From contig JAACFF010000014.1 in assembly GCA_009937635.1 (NCBI GenBank), positions 1-36,336 on the forward strand: 36,336 bases of DNA. Reading direction: 5' to 3'. This document shows, one piece after another, positions 15,457 through 23,605 of the stretch. Below the pieces are notes generated by a model that was not told where the DNA came from, did not search any database, and was given only the letters and a program-made list of their open reading frames with translations. The position numbers and the translations under genes were made by a program. Each line of letters starts with the position of its first letter. Within the stretch, counting starts at the first letter, position 1. The DNA comes from Chloroflexota bacterium. GTDB taxonomy: Bacteria > Chloroflexota > Anaerolineae > Promineifilales > Promineifilaceae.

Positions 15457-16644
15457 TCAAAATCCGCGCAACGCCTGCTCTAAATCCGCCAGCAAGTCGG
15501 CCGTATTCTCAATGCCCGTTGAGTAGCGAATGAGGCTCTCGGGGATACCCATGGCCGACCTCTCTGCGGCGGTGCACTCCACGTGGCTGGTGGTGGCCGG
15601 CGGCCCGACGATCGTTTCCACAGCCCCAAGATTGGCCGCGGCATGGGCATAGCGCAGGCGCGGCACGAAACGGCGCACGGCGTCAAAGCTATTTTCCTGC
15701 AACATGAAGCTCAACATGCCGCCAAACCCACTCATTTGTTTGCTGGCGATCTCATGGCCGCCGTGTGAAGGCAGGCCGGGATAGAAGACCTGCTCGATAG
15801 CGGGGTGGGATTCCAGGTATTGGGCGATTTTCAAGGCGCTTCTATTTTGTTGGCGGATGCGCAATTCCAATGTTTTTATGCCTCGCAGCAACAGGTAAGC
15901 CCCCATGGGATGTAATGTCTCGCCGTTGATTTCCCGGAAATGATAAATCTGGTCAACTAACGATTTGCTGCCACAAATGACGCCACCTAAAGCATCGGCG
16001 TGCCCGCCCAGGAACTTGGTAGCGCTGTGCAGAACCAGGTCTGCGCCTAACTGTAAGGGGTTTTGGTTTATGGGAGTGGCGAAGGTGTTGTCCACGATAA
16101 CGATCGCCCCTGACTGGTGTCCGGCTGAGGTCAAACGAGCGATATCCACTACCTTGGTGGTAGGATTGGTTGGGCTTTCGAGATAGAGGAGATCACACCC
16201 TTTGACGATTTCAGCTTCGATCTGTTCGTGATCGGTCGTATCGCAAAGCTCGATTTCCACATTGAAGCGGGGCAGAAATTCGGTAAAGATGACATTGGTG
16301 CCGCCATAGGTATCCTTCACGGAGACGACGCGCATGCCGGGAGATAAGAGGGCGAACAGGGCGCTGCTGATAATGCCCATGCCCGTGGAGGCGCTTGTGG
16401 CTGCTTTGGCCCCTTCAAGCTGACGCACTTTTTCTTCAAAGGCATGTACGGTGGGGTTTGTGTTACGGCCGTAGATATGCCCTTCCCTCTGCCCCAGAGC
16501 AACTGCTAACCATTCGTCGACATCGTCGTAACCAAAGGAAACGCTGTGTACCACTGGCACCTGTGTAGCGCCCTGCATCAAATAACTTTCTTCCCCGGCC
16601 CAAACACATTGTGTGCCCATCTGAATTGTTTTCTCTGTTGCCAT
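15457..16644 (-). CDS. Cys/Met-metabolism PLP enzyme (cystathionine gamma-synthase/lyase or methionine gamma-lyase type)
   Basis: I chose the ATG at 16644: GAGGT lies 7-11 bases upstream and the family N-terminus begins there (MATEKTIQMGTQCVWAGEE); the longer frame from 16755 adds 37 non-family residues. The 395-residue protein shows the fold-type-I hallmarks: IYGRNTNPTV near the N-terminus, SASTGMGIISSALFALL around the PLP phosphate, the Asp in IVIVDNTFATP that contacts the pyridine nitrogen, and the Schiff-base Lys in SATKFLGGHAD. The closing GIENTADLLADLEQAL is typical. The sequence alone does not separate synthase, lyase and methionine gamma-lyase activity; the gene is alone, and no sulfur riboswitch is evident upstream. 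Confidence 0.88.
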   Translation of the reverse strand: MATEKTIQMGTQCVWAGEESYLMQGATQVPVVHSVSFGYDDVDEWLAVALGQREGHIYGRNTNPTVHAFEEKVRQLEGAKAATSASTGMGIISSALFALLSPGMRVVSVKDTYGGTNVIFTEFLPRFNVEIELCDTTDHEQIEAEIVKGCDLLYLESPTNPTTKVVDIARLTSAGHQSGAIVIVDNTFATPINQNPLQLGADLVLHSATKFLGGHADALGGVICGSKSLVDQIYHFREINGETLHPMGAYLLLRGIKTLELRIRQQNRSALKIAQYLESHPAIEQVFYPGLPSHGGHEIASKQMSGFGGMLSFMLQENSFDAVRRFVPRLRYAHAAANLGAVETIVGPPATTSHVECTAAERSAMGIPESLIRYSTGIENTADLLADLEQALRGF

Positions 16645-17071
16645 CTTGTTTACCTCGGAACTAAGACCTATCCTTATGGTCAAATGTAAGTGATGTGTCG
16701 CCACGAAGAAAATCCCAGCTACTGGCCAACAGGCCCTTGTATTCATAGTCGCCATTACTCATAAGCGCCTCTTTTGATAAGTTTACCTTATATTGGCAAA
16801 GAACCCCGGTTTTTGATGTGCGGGACAGGTTCCCGAACCCGAAAAACCGGGTTCAAGCCTACATGAGATCTTCAGCCTGCACAATACCCCGTTTGATCGC
16901 ATAAGCCATCACCTGCACTCGATCACGTAGGTCAATTTTTCTCTCTTGCTGGTCACAGTCGTGGTGGTTGTGTTATTCTGGGGCTGGCGCACGCTTTAAT
17001 CTTGGCCAATCTGTGCCCCGACCATCGCTGTAGAGTCTAGCGAAAAGGAAAGTATTCACCGCGAGTAATTT
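16645..17071. other. Gap with a near-palindrome and two gene relics
   Basis: AACCCCGGTTTTT (16802-16814) and AAAAACCGGGTT (16841-16852) form a near-perfect inverted repeat (one extra C). Beyond it lie a LuxR-type regulator C-terminus on the minus strand and a short hydrophobic reading frame on the plus strand; the LuxR relic has its own entry. Confidence 0.55.
16859..16972 (-). pseudogene. C-terminal relic of a LuxR/NarL-type response regulator
   Basis: On the minus strand the codons ending at the TAG at 16861-16859 read RKIDLRDRVQVMAYAIKRG, then IVQAEDLM. This is the end of a LuxR-type HTH domain, where K-L-x-L/V-RDR-x-QAV-x-YA-xx-x-G-L/I-V closes the DNA-binding helix. Upstream in frame the match stops after about 27 residues and a stop codon follows at 16975-16973, so only the last HTH helix survives. 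It is a deletion scar. On the plus strand 16946-16999 reads LLVTVVVVVLFWGWRTL, which looks like the last membrane helix of another lost gene. Confidence 0.6.
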
Positions 17072-17920
17072 ATGAACGGCCGTTATCTGATTTCATTACC
17101 TGAGAGAAGCTTGCGGGCTGTGGCGGCCGGGCTAGGGGGCTTTTTCTACGAGGTAACTGTAGTTGCATTGCCATTCTGGTTGCGCCGTACGCGAATTTAT
17201 AGAGCGATTGTGCAGGGATTGCTGCGAATAACCATTGAGCTCATCGGTGGAGCTGCCGGCATCTTGCCTCCTGACGATATGGACGTGCAAGAGCTGGCAA
17301 CACGAAAAGCAGCGGGGACGGGTATCGAGTTTATCGGCTTACTAACTATTGGCTGGTCACCACTCTGGCTGTTTGCGCTTACGGCAGACTTGACCGGTGG
17401 CACGCGCACCTATTTGGAGGCCCTGGTTTCGGAACTGCGAAAAGTTGGGCTGCTCTCCTCCGATGGCGACATTAGTACGGTTGAGGAACTACTGGATGTC
17501 CTGGAAGAAAGCTCTGGCTTGGTGGCGGAGACAATCGATGTGCCTCCGTTGAACGTCGATGATATGCGCAACTCCTGGCAAGAGCTGCGGCAAAAAACGG
17601 GTGACCTGCCTGATGCAGAGCGCCTGGCGAATACCTATGCTCAATTGCGCCAAACGGCCGATAGAGAGGAGAGTTCGCTTTGGTCCTTATCGTCGCTGAT
17701 GGCCACGAGTGCGGCGCGGGCCGGGATCCAAGTTGGTAAAGTTCACATCTTTGACTACTATGATGTTTCTCTACGCTCTATTGCCGCCGAAGGCCTGACT
17801 GTATACATGTTGCGTGTAACCAAGCCTTATCGTGGGGTGGCATTGAGCCATTTTGATCCCGGGCGAATGACCTATACAGAACGCCTGCTCCGCTCTCCGA
17901 ACCGTTCTTCCTCTCGCTGA
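17072..17920 (+). CDS. Unrecognised membrane-associated protein
   Basis: A 282-residue protein that I cannot assign. The N-terminus is amphipathic and basic (SLRAVAAGLGGFFYEVTVVA, WLRRTRIYRAIVQGLLRIT), followed by hydrophobic segments (about 50-65 and 85-105; GIEFIGLLTIGWSPLWLFAL). A helical acidic region follows (135-200), and the last third is soluble with ALSHFDPGRMTYTERLL near the end. There is no signal peptide, and none of the motifs is catalytic. It could be a peripheral or hairpin membrane protein. It precedes the DUF1269-like gene by about 280 bases, which may or may not be the same transcript. Confidence 0.65.
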   Translation: MNGRYLISLPERSLRAVAAGLGGFFYEVTVVALPFWLRRTRIYRAIVQGLLRITIELIGGAAGILPPDDMDVQELATRKAAGTGIEFIGLLTIGWSPLWLFALTADLTGGTRTYLEALVSELRKVGLLSSDGDISTVEELLDVLEESSGLVAETIDVPPLNVDDMRNSWQELRQKTGDLPDAERLANTYAQLRQTADREESSLWSLSSLMATSAARAGIQVGKVHIFDYYDVSLRSIAAEGLTVYMLRVTKPYRGVALSHFDPGRMTYTERLLRSPNRSSSR

Positions 17921-18199
17921 AGCGGTTCTTTGGTGATGAACAATTTGATGCAGATATGGGATGATGCTCCACTTGGGATAGAATAGCTGCAAACGTTCAA
18001 CTCGTTTGCGCCCAACAACATGGGCAAAAATGGAATATTGTTCTACAACTTGTTCGACGTCGATCAATTCGCATAAATGGTTTACAATTTTAATCGGCGT
18101 TTATTCCCCTATTTGGTGCAAAAGTCCTGCTTTTCGGGCCAGAAAACCCGATTTCAGGCGTCTGATTTGGATTCGGCCGTTGGCCGGCATAAGGAGTAA
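17921..18199. other. Intergenic stretch, nothing convincing
   Basis: No gene or RNA is supported. A weak CGGG/CCCG hairpin lies at about 18135-18150, and the AAGGAG ribosome-binding site of the next gene is at its right end. Confidence 0.5.
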
Positions 18200-18772
18200 A
18201 TGATGAACGGTGATGAAAAACCATATCCCACAGATTACAATGTGGTAGCTTTTGTTTTCGACAGCAAAGAATTGGCCGAGGGTATCTCCGAGGATGTCGA
18301 GGCTAATTTTATGCTTGATAACTACCATATTGTCGCCAAGTCCGTCGTTACCAAAGATGAAAATAGCGAAGTCCATTTCCATGGTCCGAGCGGGCATGGC
18401 CACCAAGCAGCCGCGGCCGGATTCGTCACTGGTGGTTTACTGGGATTACTTGGCGGGCCGGTCGGTTTGCTGGCCTTTTCGGTTGGTGGCGCAGTCGTCG
18501 GTGGGATCGCCGGTCATTTCCATACTGGACGCAGCCTACATGAAGAGGATATGCAAGCGTTTGGCGATGCTCTCAAGCCCAACTCCTCAGCCTTTCTGGT
18601 ATTGGCCGGCAGTGCGGATACGGATAATGTCAAATTGAGCATGGATGGCTATCATGCGACTGTCGTGACCCTGCCGGTCGGCGAAGAGCTCTGCGCAGAG
18701 ATAGGCGCTGCCGTCGCCGCTGGATATGGAAGAGAAGGGATATCCGGCGAAGAAGCTGCTGATGACGCCTGA
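18200..18772 (+). CDS. DUF1269-like protein with a glycine zipper
   Basis: A 190-residue protein. Residues 1-65 form an alpha/beta region (DYNVVAFVFDSKELAEGISE). Residues 70-108 are a Gly/Ala/Val-rich hydrophobic hairpin (AAAAGFVTGGLLGLLGGPVG, then VGGAVVGGIAGHF), and the rest is again alpha/beta with SSAFLVLAGSADTDNV. This order (domain, glycine-zipper insertion, KPNSSALFVLV-type strand) is that of the DUF1269/YflT-like stress proteins. Two adjacent ATGs are present; AAGGAG favours the first or second equally. Function in the family is not settled; membrane association through the glycine zipper is likely. Confidence 0.7.
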   Translation: MMNGDEKPYPTDYNVVAFVFDSKELAEGISEDVEANFMLDNYHIVAKSVVTKDENSEVHFHGPSGHGHQAAAAGFVTGGLLGLLGGPVGLLAFSVGGAVVGGIAGHFHTGRSLHEEDMQAFGDALKPNSSAFLVLAGSADTDNVKLSMDGYHATVVTLPVGEELCAEIGAAVAAGYGREGISGEEAADDA

Positions 18773-18786
18773 TTAGCGACAACAAT

Positions 18787-19929
18787 TTACGAGAGATTTC
18801 TTTTTCGGTTGACCCATACAAGTAAGAGCGCCAAGCCGCTGATAATAACGAGAAACCCTGCATAAGGCAGCCAATCATAGCCCCTTTCTGGGAGAACTTC
18901 AGCTTTGTTTTCGCCGAATTCAGTTTGCCGTTGCTCATCGTCCATTACAAATCCTGATCCGACGACGGTTCGCTGAATTTCCGGTTCCGTATTTTCCGTT
19001 CCAACTTTTCTCTCAGCCGCATTCGCAGTTTCAGATGGTGTTTCCGTTATTGCTATAGATACGATCTCGGCAGTCACAACGTGGGTTGCAGAGGGCATAG
19101 GGCTTGGCTGGTCCTCGATGCTTGCTGTTGGCTCAACTACGTCTGCCATCGGTGAAGGTGCCGCTAGAACTTCATTATTGTCCTGTTGAATGGTTGGGGT
19201 TTCGATAATTTTCTGAGGTCGTGTTGTCACCGGTTGAGTTGGCAAAGCCACTTGCGCTGAAGTGGCTGTACTTGGGGTGATTTCTGTGGCTTCAGCAGTC
19301 GAATTAGGTGTAGCTGTTGGGGTTGACGATGGCGGTGCTTGTGTCTTATTGGCTAATGACCCCACCGTCGCCGTTGGCTGGGGGGAAATAATGATGGGTA
19401 GGGGCGAATTCGTTGACGTCGGGGTTGAAGTTGGTGTGTGTGCCGTTTCAGCAAGGCATACTTCATCGAAGGTGATATCTGGTGGAGGGTCCGCTTGACT
19501 TACTGATCCAGGTCCCCAAGACCAACCATCTATGGATCCGTCCTCGAGCATATATACAGCAGCCCCTCCTTGAGAGTATGTCCAACTATCTTCTTGCATG
19601 TGCCAGTAAGACCAATAGATGCAATCTGCTCCGCCCTTGCATTGACACCAACAATCAGACGCTGGGCAGCCGGTTTCCTCAATTTTGCATACTAAAGCTC
19701 CGCCACTCTGGACGTCTATTACTAAGTCCAAGTCAGCTTTGTATAACAGATTGAGCCCGCTGATTTGTGGTTCTTCGAACGTTATGCACGCTGTTTGCAC
19801 GGCACCCTCCGCATGGCGAATAACGAGGGCCGCTCTATTTAGCACTTGCGCATTCATTGGCGGAGGGATTGACGACAAGGCAGCCCATCCAACAGCCAAC
19901 ATGGCCAGGATACGAACAAAAAGCTTCAT
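18787..19929 (-). CDS. Membrane-anchored DUF4430-like protein (transcobalamin beta-domain-like)
   Basis: A 380-residue surface protein: signal peptide (1-27), a compact domain (about 32-145), a Thr/Pro/Ser/Ala-rich spacer of about 200 residues, one membrane helix (about 353-371) and a positive tail (NRKRNLS). The domain reads TFEEPQISGLNLLYKADLDL, then VCKIEETGCPASDCWCQCKG, YWSYWHMQEDSWTYSQGGA and GSIDGWSWG. That pattern (G-L-x-LL, Cys pairs, YWxYW, W-x-W-G) is what I know from DUF4430, the domain that also forms the C-terminal beta domain of transcobalamin and intrinsic factor. The four or more Cys suggest disulfides. It lies 57 bases downstream of the toroid protein gene, behind the same cobalamin riboswitch, so it probably holds B12 near the membrane together with that protein. 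Confidence 0.72.
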   Translation of the reverse strand: MKLFVRILAMLAVGWAALSSIPPPMNAQVLNRAALVIRHAEGAVQTACITFEEPQISGLNLLYKADLDLVIDVQSGGALVCKIEETGCPASDCWCQCKGGADCIYWSYWHMQEDSWTYSQGGAAVYMLEDGSIDGWSWGPGSVSQADPPPDITFDEVCLAETAHTPTSTPTSTNSPLPIIISPQPTATVGSLANKTQAPPSSTPTATPNSTAEATEITPSTATSAQVALPTQPVTTRPQKIIETPTIQQDNNEVLAAPSPMADVVEPTASIEDQPSPMPSATHVVTAEIVSIAITETPSETANAAERKVGTENTEPEIQRTVVGSGFVMDDEQRQTEFGENKAEVLPERGYDWLPYAGFLVIISGLALLLVWVNRKRNLS

Positions 19930-19986
19930 CTTAGGTTCTCAAGTTTCGATAATCCCTCACGCAATTCAGTAATAAGCATCAAAAAA

Positions 19987-21870
19987 CTATGGCGTTATGA
20001 TCGGCAGTAATTCCTGGTGAATACTCCATTTTGGTTCTTGCACAAGGAGCATAATTGCATCCGTCGTGGCGAAAGGATCATCACCTGGGCCCCAACGATT
20101 TAGCCAACAACCATTACTTTCTTGTAAATCTATGATCGTATCCGCCGGGTTAATGACTTTACCTTGAATTATCCTGCTCCATCCAGGCGAAAATGGATTT
20201 TCATCATTTTGGATTAGACCCTGGACAGCCTCAGATGTAGAGCTGGGATCAGATGGCAGGCCAAATCCCCATCCAGTATCATCCCCTTGTGTCATGCGTA
20301 GGTTATTAATAGCTGCGGGCACGCGTACTGCCAAACGCCCCAAAACGTTGAGTGCGATGCCATTTCCATCAGGGCTACCCCACTCCCCATTTTCGTGACT
20401 AGTCAACAAGAAATCAACGGCCGATGGGTCCACTTCAGAACCTGCGATCAACAAGCCCAACATCGCCTCGGAATGCGCGACCACCCCAAAGCTGGTGTTA
20501 TCATACTCACCCGTTGGTGAAAGGGTGCTCGAAACTTTCAGCGGCAAATCAAATCCGGCGAAATTGGACACATCATAGGGTTCACCGGCCGCCATAACCC
20601 CTTGCATGACGGTGCCGGCCCTGCCTCCCCGTCCTGATGAAAGGTAATCAGGGGTGAGATCCTCCAATGCTTGCACTGCATTTATGACCCCTGGTGTCCA
20701 CGTATTAGATTGCGGATCCCCTCCGCTGGCCGCGATCGCTTCAATAGCTCGCGAAGTTCCTGCGGAGTTGATTCCAAATCCGGCAAATTGCTCCCATCCT
20801 CCTGAAGCTGGATCTTGTAAACCAGCGAGACAGGCGATGGCCCGCCGGGCAGATTCAGCTCTTCCAGGTTGAGGGTAAGGCTTGCCTGTCACTGCCGGTA
20901 AGGATTGAATGGTCGCGAAAAAGTTGTCGGACGGCCCTTGGCCAAAATCTGCTTGAAAGGCCCCGCTGTTCCCTTGCCAGGAGAGTAAAACCTCCATGGG
21001 CGATCGGTTATTCTTTGCCCATGTGCTGTCTTGGCTGTAGAAATCTTCGCCAACGGCCGATAAAGCCTGGACAACTAAAGCTGTACTATTGGCATTCTCG
21101 CCAAAACCTGATCCATATTCCCAACCACCCGTTGGTAGTTGGTTCGTTTTTAGAAATTGAATGGCCTTCGATAGTGATGGATCTCCTGTCGAACTTCCCC
21201 CCGCTAAAGCCATTATCGACATGGCCGTCGAGTCGCTATTTTTCATAGTTCCAAACCCATCATCCCATGAGCCATCGTCAGCCTGTTTACCCTTCAGCCA
21301 ACCTAAAGCTTTATCCGGTATAGATTCATTGACAGATGTCAAGGCTAAGATGGCCAGCGATTGGTTAAATGCATCCATTGTGTTGTAGGCGCCAGATGGT
21401 GAAGATTGTGCTGCTAATTTCGCCACCCAATCTTCACCTCCAAAACTCCTTGGATCCTGGTTAGCCGCAACCAGGGCTAAGATTACTTTCCCATTAGCAC
21501 CGCCGGAACTATTGGCGAAGGTTTTCAGTTCACTAACATGATTGTTTAAGAAATCTATCGGAGATATTTCCTGGAGGAAATAATTTGACGCTGGGTTATA
21601 CCCTGCACTTGCTATGGCCAGGATGGCGTCTAATGTTGATGGGACATTTGAGGCCGGATCTCCTGTCCCGAAATCGATACCATATCCCCCATCTGGATTC
21701 TGATTGTTCAAGATCAACCAGTTGATGGCAACTTCTAAACTAAGAAGCTGATCCGAATATGGGATCTCATCAGCAACGTGCTTTTCCGCATCAGCGTATA
21801 CGAGAAGGAAAAGCGGGCTGATGAGGAGTGCTGCGATAGTTAAAGAGAGTAGAAGTGCTTTTTTGTGCAT
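19987..21870 (-). CDS. Secreted alpha/alpha-toroid protein (prenyltransferase-repeat, transcobalamin alpha-domain-like)
   Basis: The ATG at 21870 has GAGGATC in front and opens a signal peptide (MHKKALLLSLTIAALLISPL). The mature part of about 600 residues is a chain of paired helices with the prenyltransferase/squalene-cyclase repeat phrase: DGGYGIDFGTGDP, DGSWDDGFG, GGWEYGSGFGENANSTALVV, GGWEQFAGFGINSAGTSRAI. Repeats of about 50 residues occur roughly ten times. The DxDD or QW catalytic signatures of cyclases are not seen, so a binding role is more likely. The same alpha6/alpha6 toroid forms the cobalamin-holding alpha domain of transcobalamin. A cobalamin riboswitch and terminator precede it and a DUF4430-like gene follows it. 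No C-terminal anchor is present. Confidence 0.8.
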   Translation of the reverse strand: MHKKALLLSLTIAALLISPLFLLVYADAEKHVADEIPYSDQLLSLEVAINWLILNNQNPDGGYGIDFGTGDPASNVPSTLDAILAIASAGYNPASNYFLQEISPIDFLNNHVSELKTFANSSGGANGKVILALVAANQDPRSFGGEDWVAKLAAQSSPSGAYNTMDAFNQSLAILALTSVNESIPDKALGWLKGKQADDGSWDDGFGTMKNSDSTAMSIMALAGGSSTGDPSLSKAIQFLKTNQLPTGGWEYGSGFGENANSTALVVQALSAVGEDFYSQDSTWAKNNRSPMEVLLSWQGNSGAFQADFGQGPSDNFFATIQSLPAVTGKPYPQPGRAESARRAIACLAGLQDPASGGWEQFAGFGINSAGTSRAIEAIAASGGDPQSNTWTPGVINAVQALEDLTPDYLSSGRGGRAGTVMQGVMAAGEPYDVSNFAGFDLPLKVSSTLSPTGEYDNTSFGVVAHSEAMLGLLIAGSEVDPSAVDFLLTSHENGEWGSPDGNGIALNVLGRLAVRVPAAINNLRMTQGDDTGWGFGLPSDPSSTSEAVQGLIQNDENPFSPGWSRIIQGKVINPADTIIDLQESNGCWLNRWGPGDDPFATTDAIMLLVQEPKWSIHQELLPIITP

Positions 21871-21973
21871 GATTGATCCTCCGCGATGCAGTTTGGTTTT
21901 TTCTGTACTCAAACATCAACAAACCCAGCCAGTGGCCTAGCATGAACGAAAATTGTGGATCCTTATTAGAAAT

Positions 21974-22002
21974 AAAAAACCCGATGTTCCTGACATCGGG
22001 TT
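21974..22002 (-). terminator. Intrinsic terminator of the cobalamin riboswitch
   Basis: On the minus strand AACCCGATGT pairs with ACATCGGGTT (22002-21993 with 21987-21978) over a five-base loop and is followed by six T. It sits between the aptamer and the toroid gene, 100 bases before its ATG, and is the natural expression platform: B12 binding would favour termination. Confidence 0.85.
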
Positions 22003-22039
22003 GAGAATCGCTTAATAAGTCGTACCCAACCCTTATCCA

Positions 22040-22240
22040 CGAGGGCTGAAACACGATATCCCATCCGGGCGACCTGACTTAGTGAGCGTCTATTATGACG
22101 CTCAACATCACAGTTGCGGGACAGTACTGGATTTCCGATCATACAAATGATGACCGGCCACCAGTTTCGCCGGAGGTAGTGATAATGATACTACCCGGTT
22201 CTGCCTGTTAAAGGCATAAACTCCTGAGATAGGTGTGTTT
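22040..22240 (-). ncRNA. Cobalamin (B12) riboswitch aptamer
   Basis: Reading the minus strand from about 22240, the leader contains TGCCTTTAACAGGCA (a P2-type hairpin), then CCGGCGAAACTGGTGGCCGG, then GGAAATCCAGTACTGTCCCG and CGCAACTGTGATG (22132-22105), a TGAGCGTC/GACGCTCA side hairpin, and AAGTCAGGTCGCCCGG (22080-22066). CTGTCCCGCAACTGT and AAGTCAGG are the most conserved blocks of the B12 element and stand in the right order and spacing. A terminator follows and a good promoter precedes it. Outer boundaries are approximate. Confidence 0.87.
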
Positions 22241-22260
22241 TATGAATTTGTTACATGGAG

Positions 22261-22289
22261 AGTTTAGCACCCACCCTTGAAGGGGTCAA
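22261..22289 (-). promoter_or_regulatory. Promoter of the cobalamin-riboswitch operon
   Basis: On the minus strand TTGACC (22289-22284) and TAAACT (22266-22261) are 17 bases apart, and TGC in front of the second gives an extended -10. Transcription would begin near 22253, just before the aptamer. Confidence 0.7.
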
Positions 22290-22318
22290 TATCAACGCTG
22301 AAGCCCCGATCGCCGCAT

Positions 22319-22367
22319 TCTCGCCAGACAGTGCCTTCTTTTCGAGGGGGTTTTCCCTCTGGCGAGA
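22319..22367. repeat. 10-bp inverted repeat with an inner hairpin
   Basis: TCTCGCCAGA (22319-22328) is mirrored by TCTGGCGAGA (22358-22367); GAGGG/CCCTC (22344-22348, 22355-22359) forms an overlapping inner stem. It lies upstream of the riboswitch promoter and may be an operator or a terminator of lost genes. Confidence 0.5.
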
Positions 22368-22494
22368 CCGCAAGGGATTTTGTAAGATTATTGAACCATG
22401 ATGAACTTAATAACCTATGCTCGCGCGCTCATCCCTGCCTTCTTTGAACTACATCCTCGCGCGCGGGCATAAGTCTTATTCTAGCATACCCACA

Positions 22495-22806
22495 ATGGGA
22501 CATCGAATCAGGGCTGCCGCTCTCATAGTCAATGACGATAGTATCCTACTGGTGCAGCATGTTCGTCCCGACACCGGCGAAGTTTGATGGGTGGTGCCGG
22601 GTGGTGGTATGGAAACGGCCTACAGATCCATTTTTGACTGCGCGCGGCGCGAAACCTTCGAAGAGACGGGGCTCGACGTAAAGCTATTGCGCATCGTCTA
22701 TATCAGAGAATTCATCGACGAGGGAAATGACACCCACTATAATGAGACTGATGTTATAGCAGACATTGTTTTCAGGTTATTGAGTATAGTTCTGAGAAAG
22801 CTATGA
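22495..22806 (+). pseudogene. Nudix hydrolase pseudogene with an in-frame stop and truncated end
   Basis: From the ATG at 22495 the frame reads MGHRIRAAALIVNDDSILLV, then QHVRPDTGEV, a TGA stop at 22585-22587, then WVVPGGGMETAYRS and CARRETFEETGLDVKL. This is a Nudix fold: the first strand, the W-x-x-P-GGG turn and the RE-x-x-EETG helix of the Nudix box. The TGA occupies the place of a residue (often Trp or Tyr) before WVVPGGG, so a single TGG to TGA change would explain it. The first catalytic Glu of the box is also lost (Arg instead), and the C-terminus after about 100 codons runs into unrelated sequence. The gene is dead. Confidence 0.8.
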
Positions 22807-22869
22807 GGAAGTATGAAAATAACACAAACCGAATCGCTGTTCATTATCAAGGTTTTGGGGAGGATTAAG

Positions 22870-23232
22870 ATGGGTCGCTATGTTGCAATAGCTTTCACGC
22901 TAATAATTGCTGCTTTGCTAATTGCGGGCTGTGCATCGAGTTCTCAAGCATTCCCGACTGGTAAGTATGTAGACGAATTTGGTAATACTCTCACTTTCTT
23001 GGCCGATGGTAAGTGGACTGTTGTTGATGGTAATGGCGATAAAATAGTTCAAGATGGACAGTACACGATTGATGGAGACGTGATAACTTTGAATGAAAGT
23101 GAGGTTTGTCCACCAACCGATGGTGTATACAAATGGGATTATGGAGCTGATACTGGCATATTGGGATTTGAGAAAGTTGAGGATAGTTGTGAGGCTCGTC
23201 ACATGGAAGAGGGGCTGACCCGCTTACCTTAG
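22870..23232 (+). CDS. Small lipoprotein with a lipocalin-like beta domain
   Basis: The ATG at 22870 has GGGGAGG close upstream and opens a lipoprotein signal ending LLIAGC; an upstream in-frame ATG at 22813 adds 19 residues without signal character. The 120-residue protein is then nearly all beta: FPTGKYVDEFGNTLTFLADG, KWTVVDGNGDKIVQDGQYTI, then a Cys-containing segment TDGVYKWDYGADTGILGF and a closing VEDSCEARHMEEGLTRLP. GKY..., DGQYTIDGDVITL and DxCEAR are typical of small extracellular lipocalin-like proteins of unknown ligand. It may use two Cys for a disulfide. Lipid anchor on the outer membrane face is expected. Confidence 0.72.
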   Translation: MGRYVAIAFTLIIAALLIAGCASSSQAFPTGKYVDEFGNTLTFLADGKWTVVDGNGDKIVQDGQYTIDGDVITLNESEVCPPTDGVYKWDYGADTGILGFEKVEDSCEARHMEEGLTRLP

Positions 23233-23605
23233 ATACCTGGCCACATGAAAGGGGTTCTTCGTCACCAATAGTGCAAACTGCTGACGATGTAGAATCAGCA
23301 GACTCATAAGTTCCCTTATCTTCAGAGGAAAAACAGAACAAGAGGGGCGCGCAAAGCCCGAAAATCGAAAACTGCGCTTTTTATGACGCAGAGCCATGGC
23401 ACACGACATATTTTGGGAAAAATATTTCGCCACCCGATACTGTATCGCTGTATCGCACAACTTCGCACACGTCTGCACGAACGGCCGTTTGCAAGGGAAA
23501 AGACCGGCTCTTTATTGAACCGGTCTTCTTATTGTGTTTTTTGAGGGATAGTTGCGCCCTGGCAAACACCGCCTGTTTTGCGCCGGTGTAACGCCAATAA
23601 CTGTA
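23233..23605. other. Intergenic stretch with a terminator
   Basis: No gene is supported. Apart from the hairpin at 23500-23527 I see only a small CTGCTGA/TCAGCAG palindrome near 23277-23300. Confidence 0.5.
23500..23527. terminator. Intrinsic terminator between convergent genes
   Basis: AAGACCGG (23500-23507) pairs with CCGGTCTT (23520-23527) over a 12-base loop; on the plus strand a T-rich tail (CTTATTGTGTTTTTTG) follows. It sits between the lipoprotein gene and the convergent secreted-protein gene. Confidence 0.65.

Noticed and set aside
16645-16755. 37-residue N-terminal extension of the PLP enzyme
   Set aside because: It matches no family, while the ATG at 16644 has a good ribosome-binding site and the standard N-terminus.
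22585-22587. TGA as selenocysteine or Trp recoding in the Nudix frame
   Set aside because: No SECIS-like hairpin was recognised, other genes here end in TGA, and the frame shows further damage.
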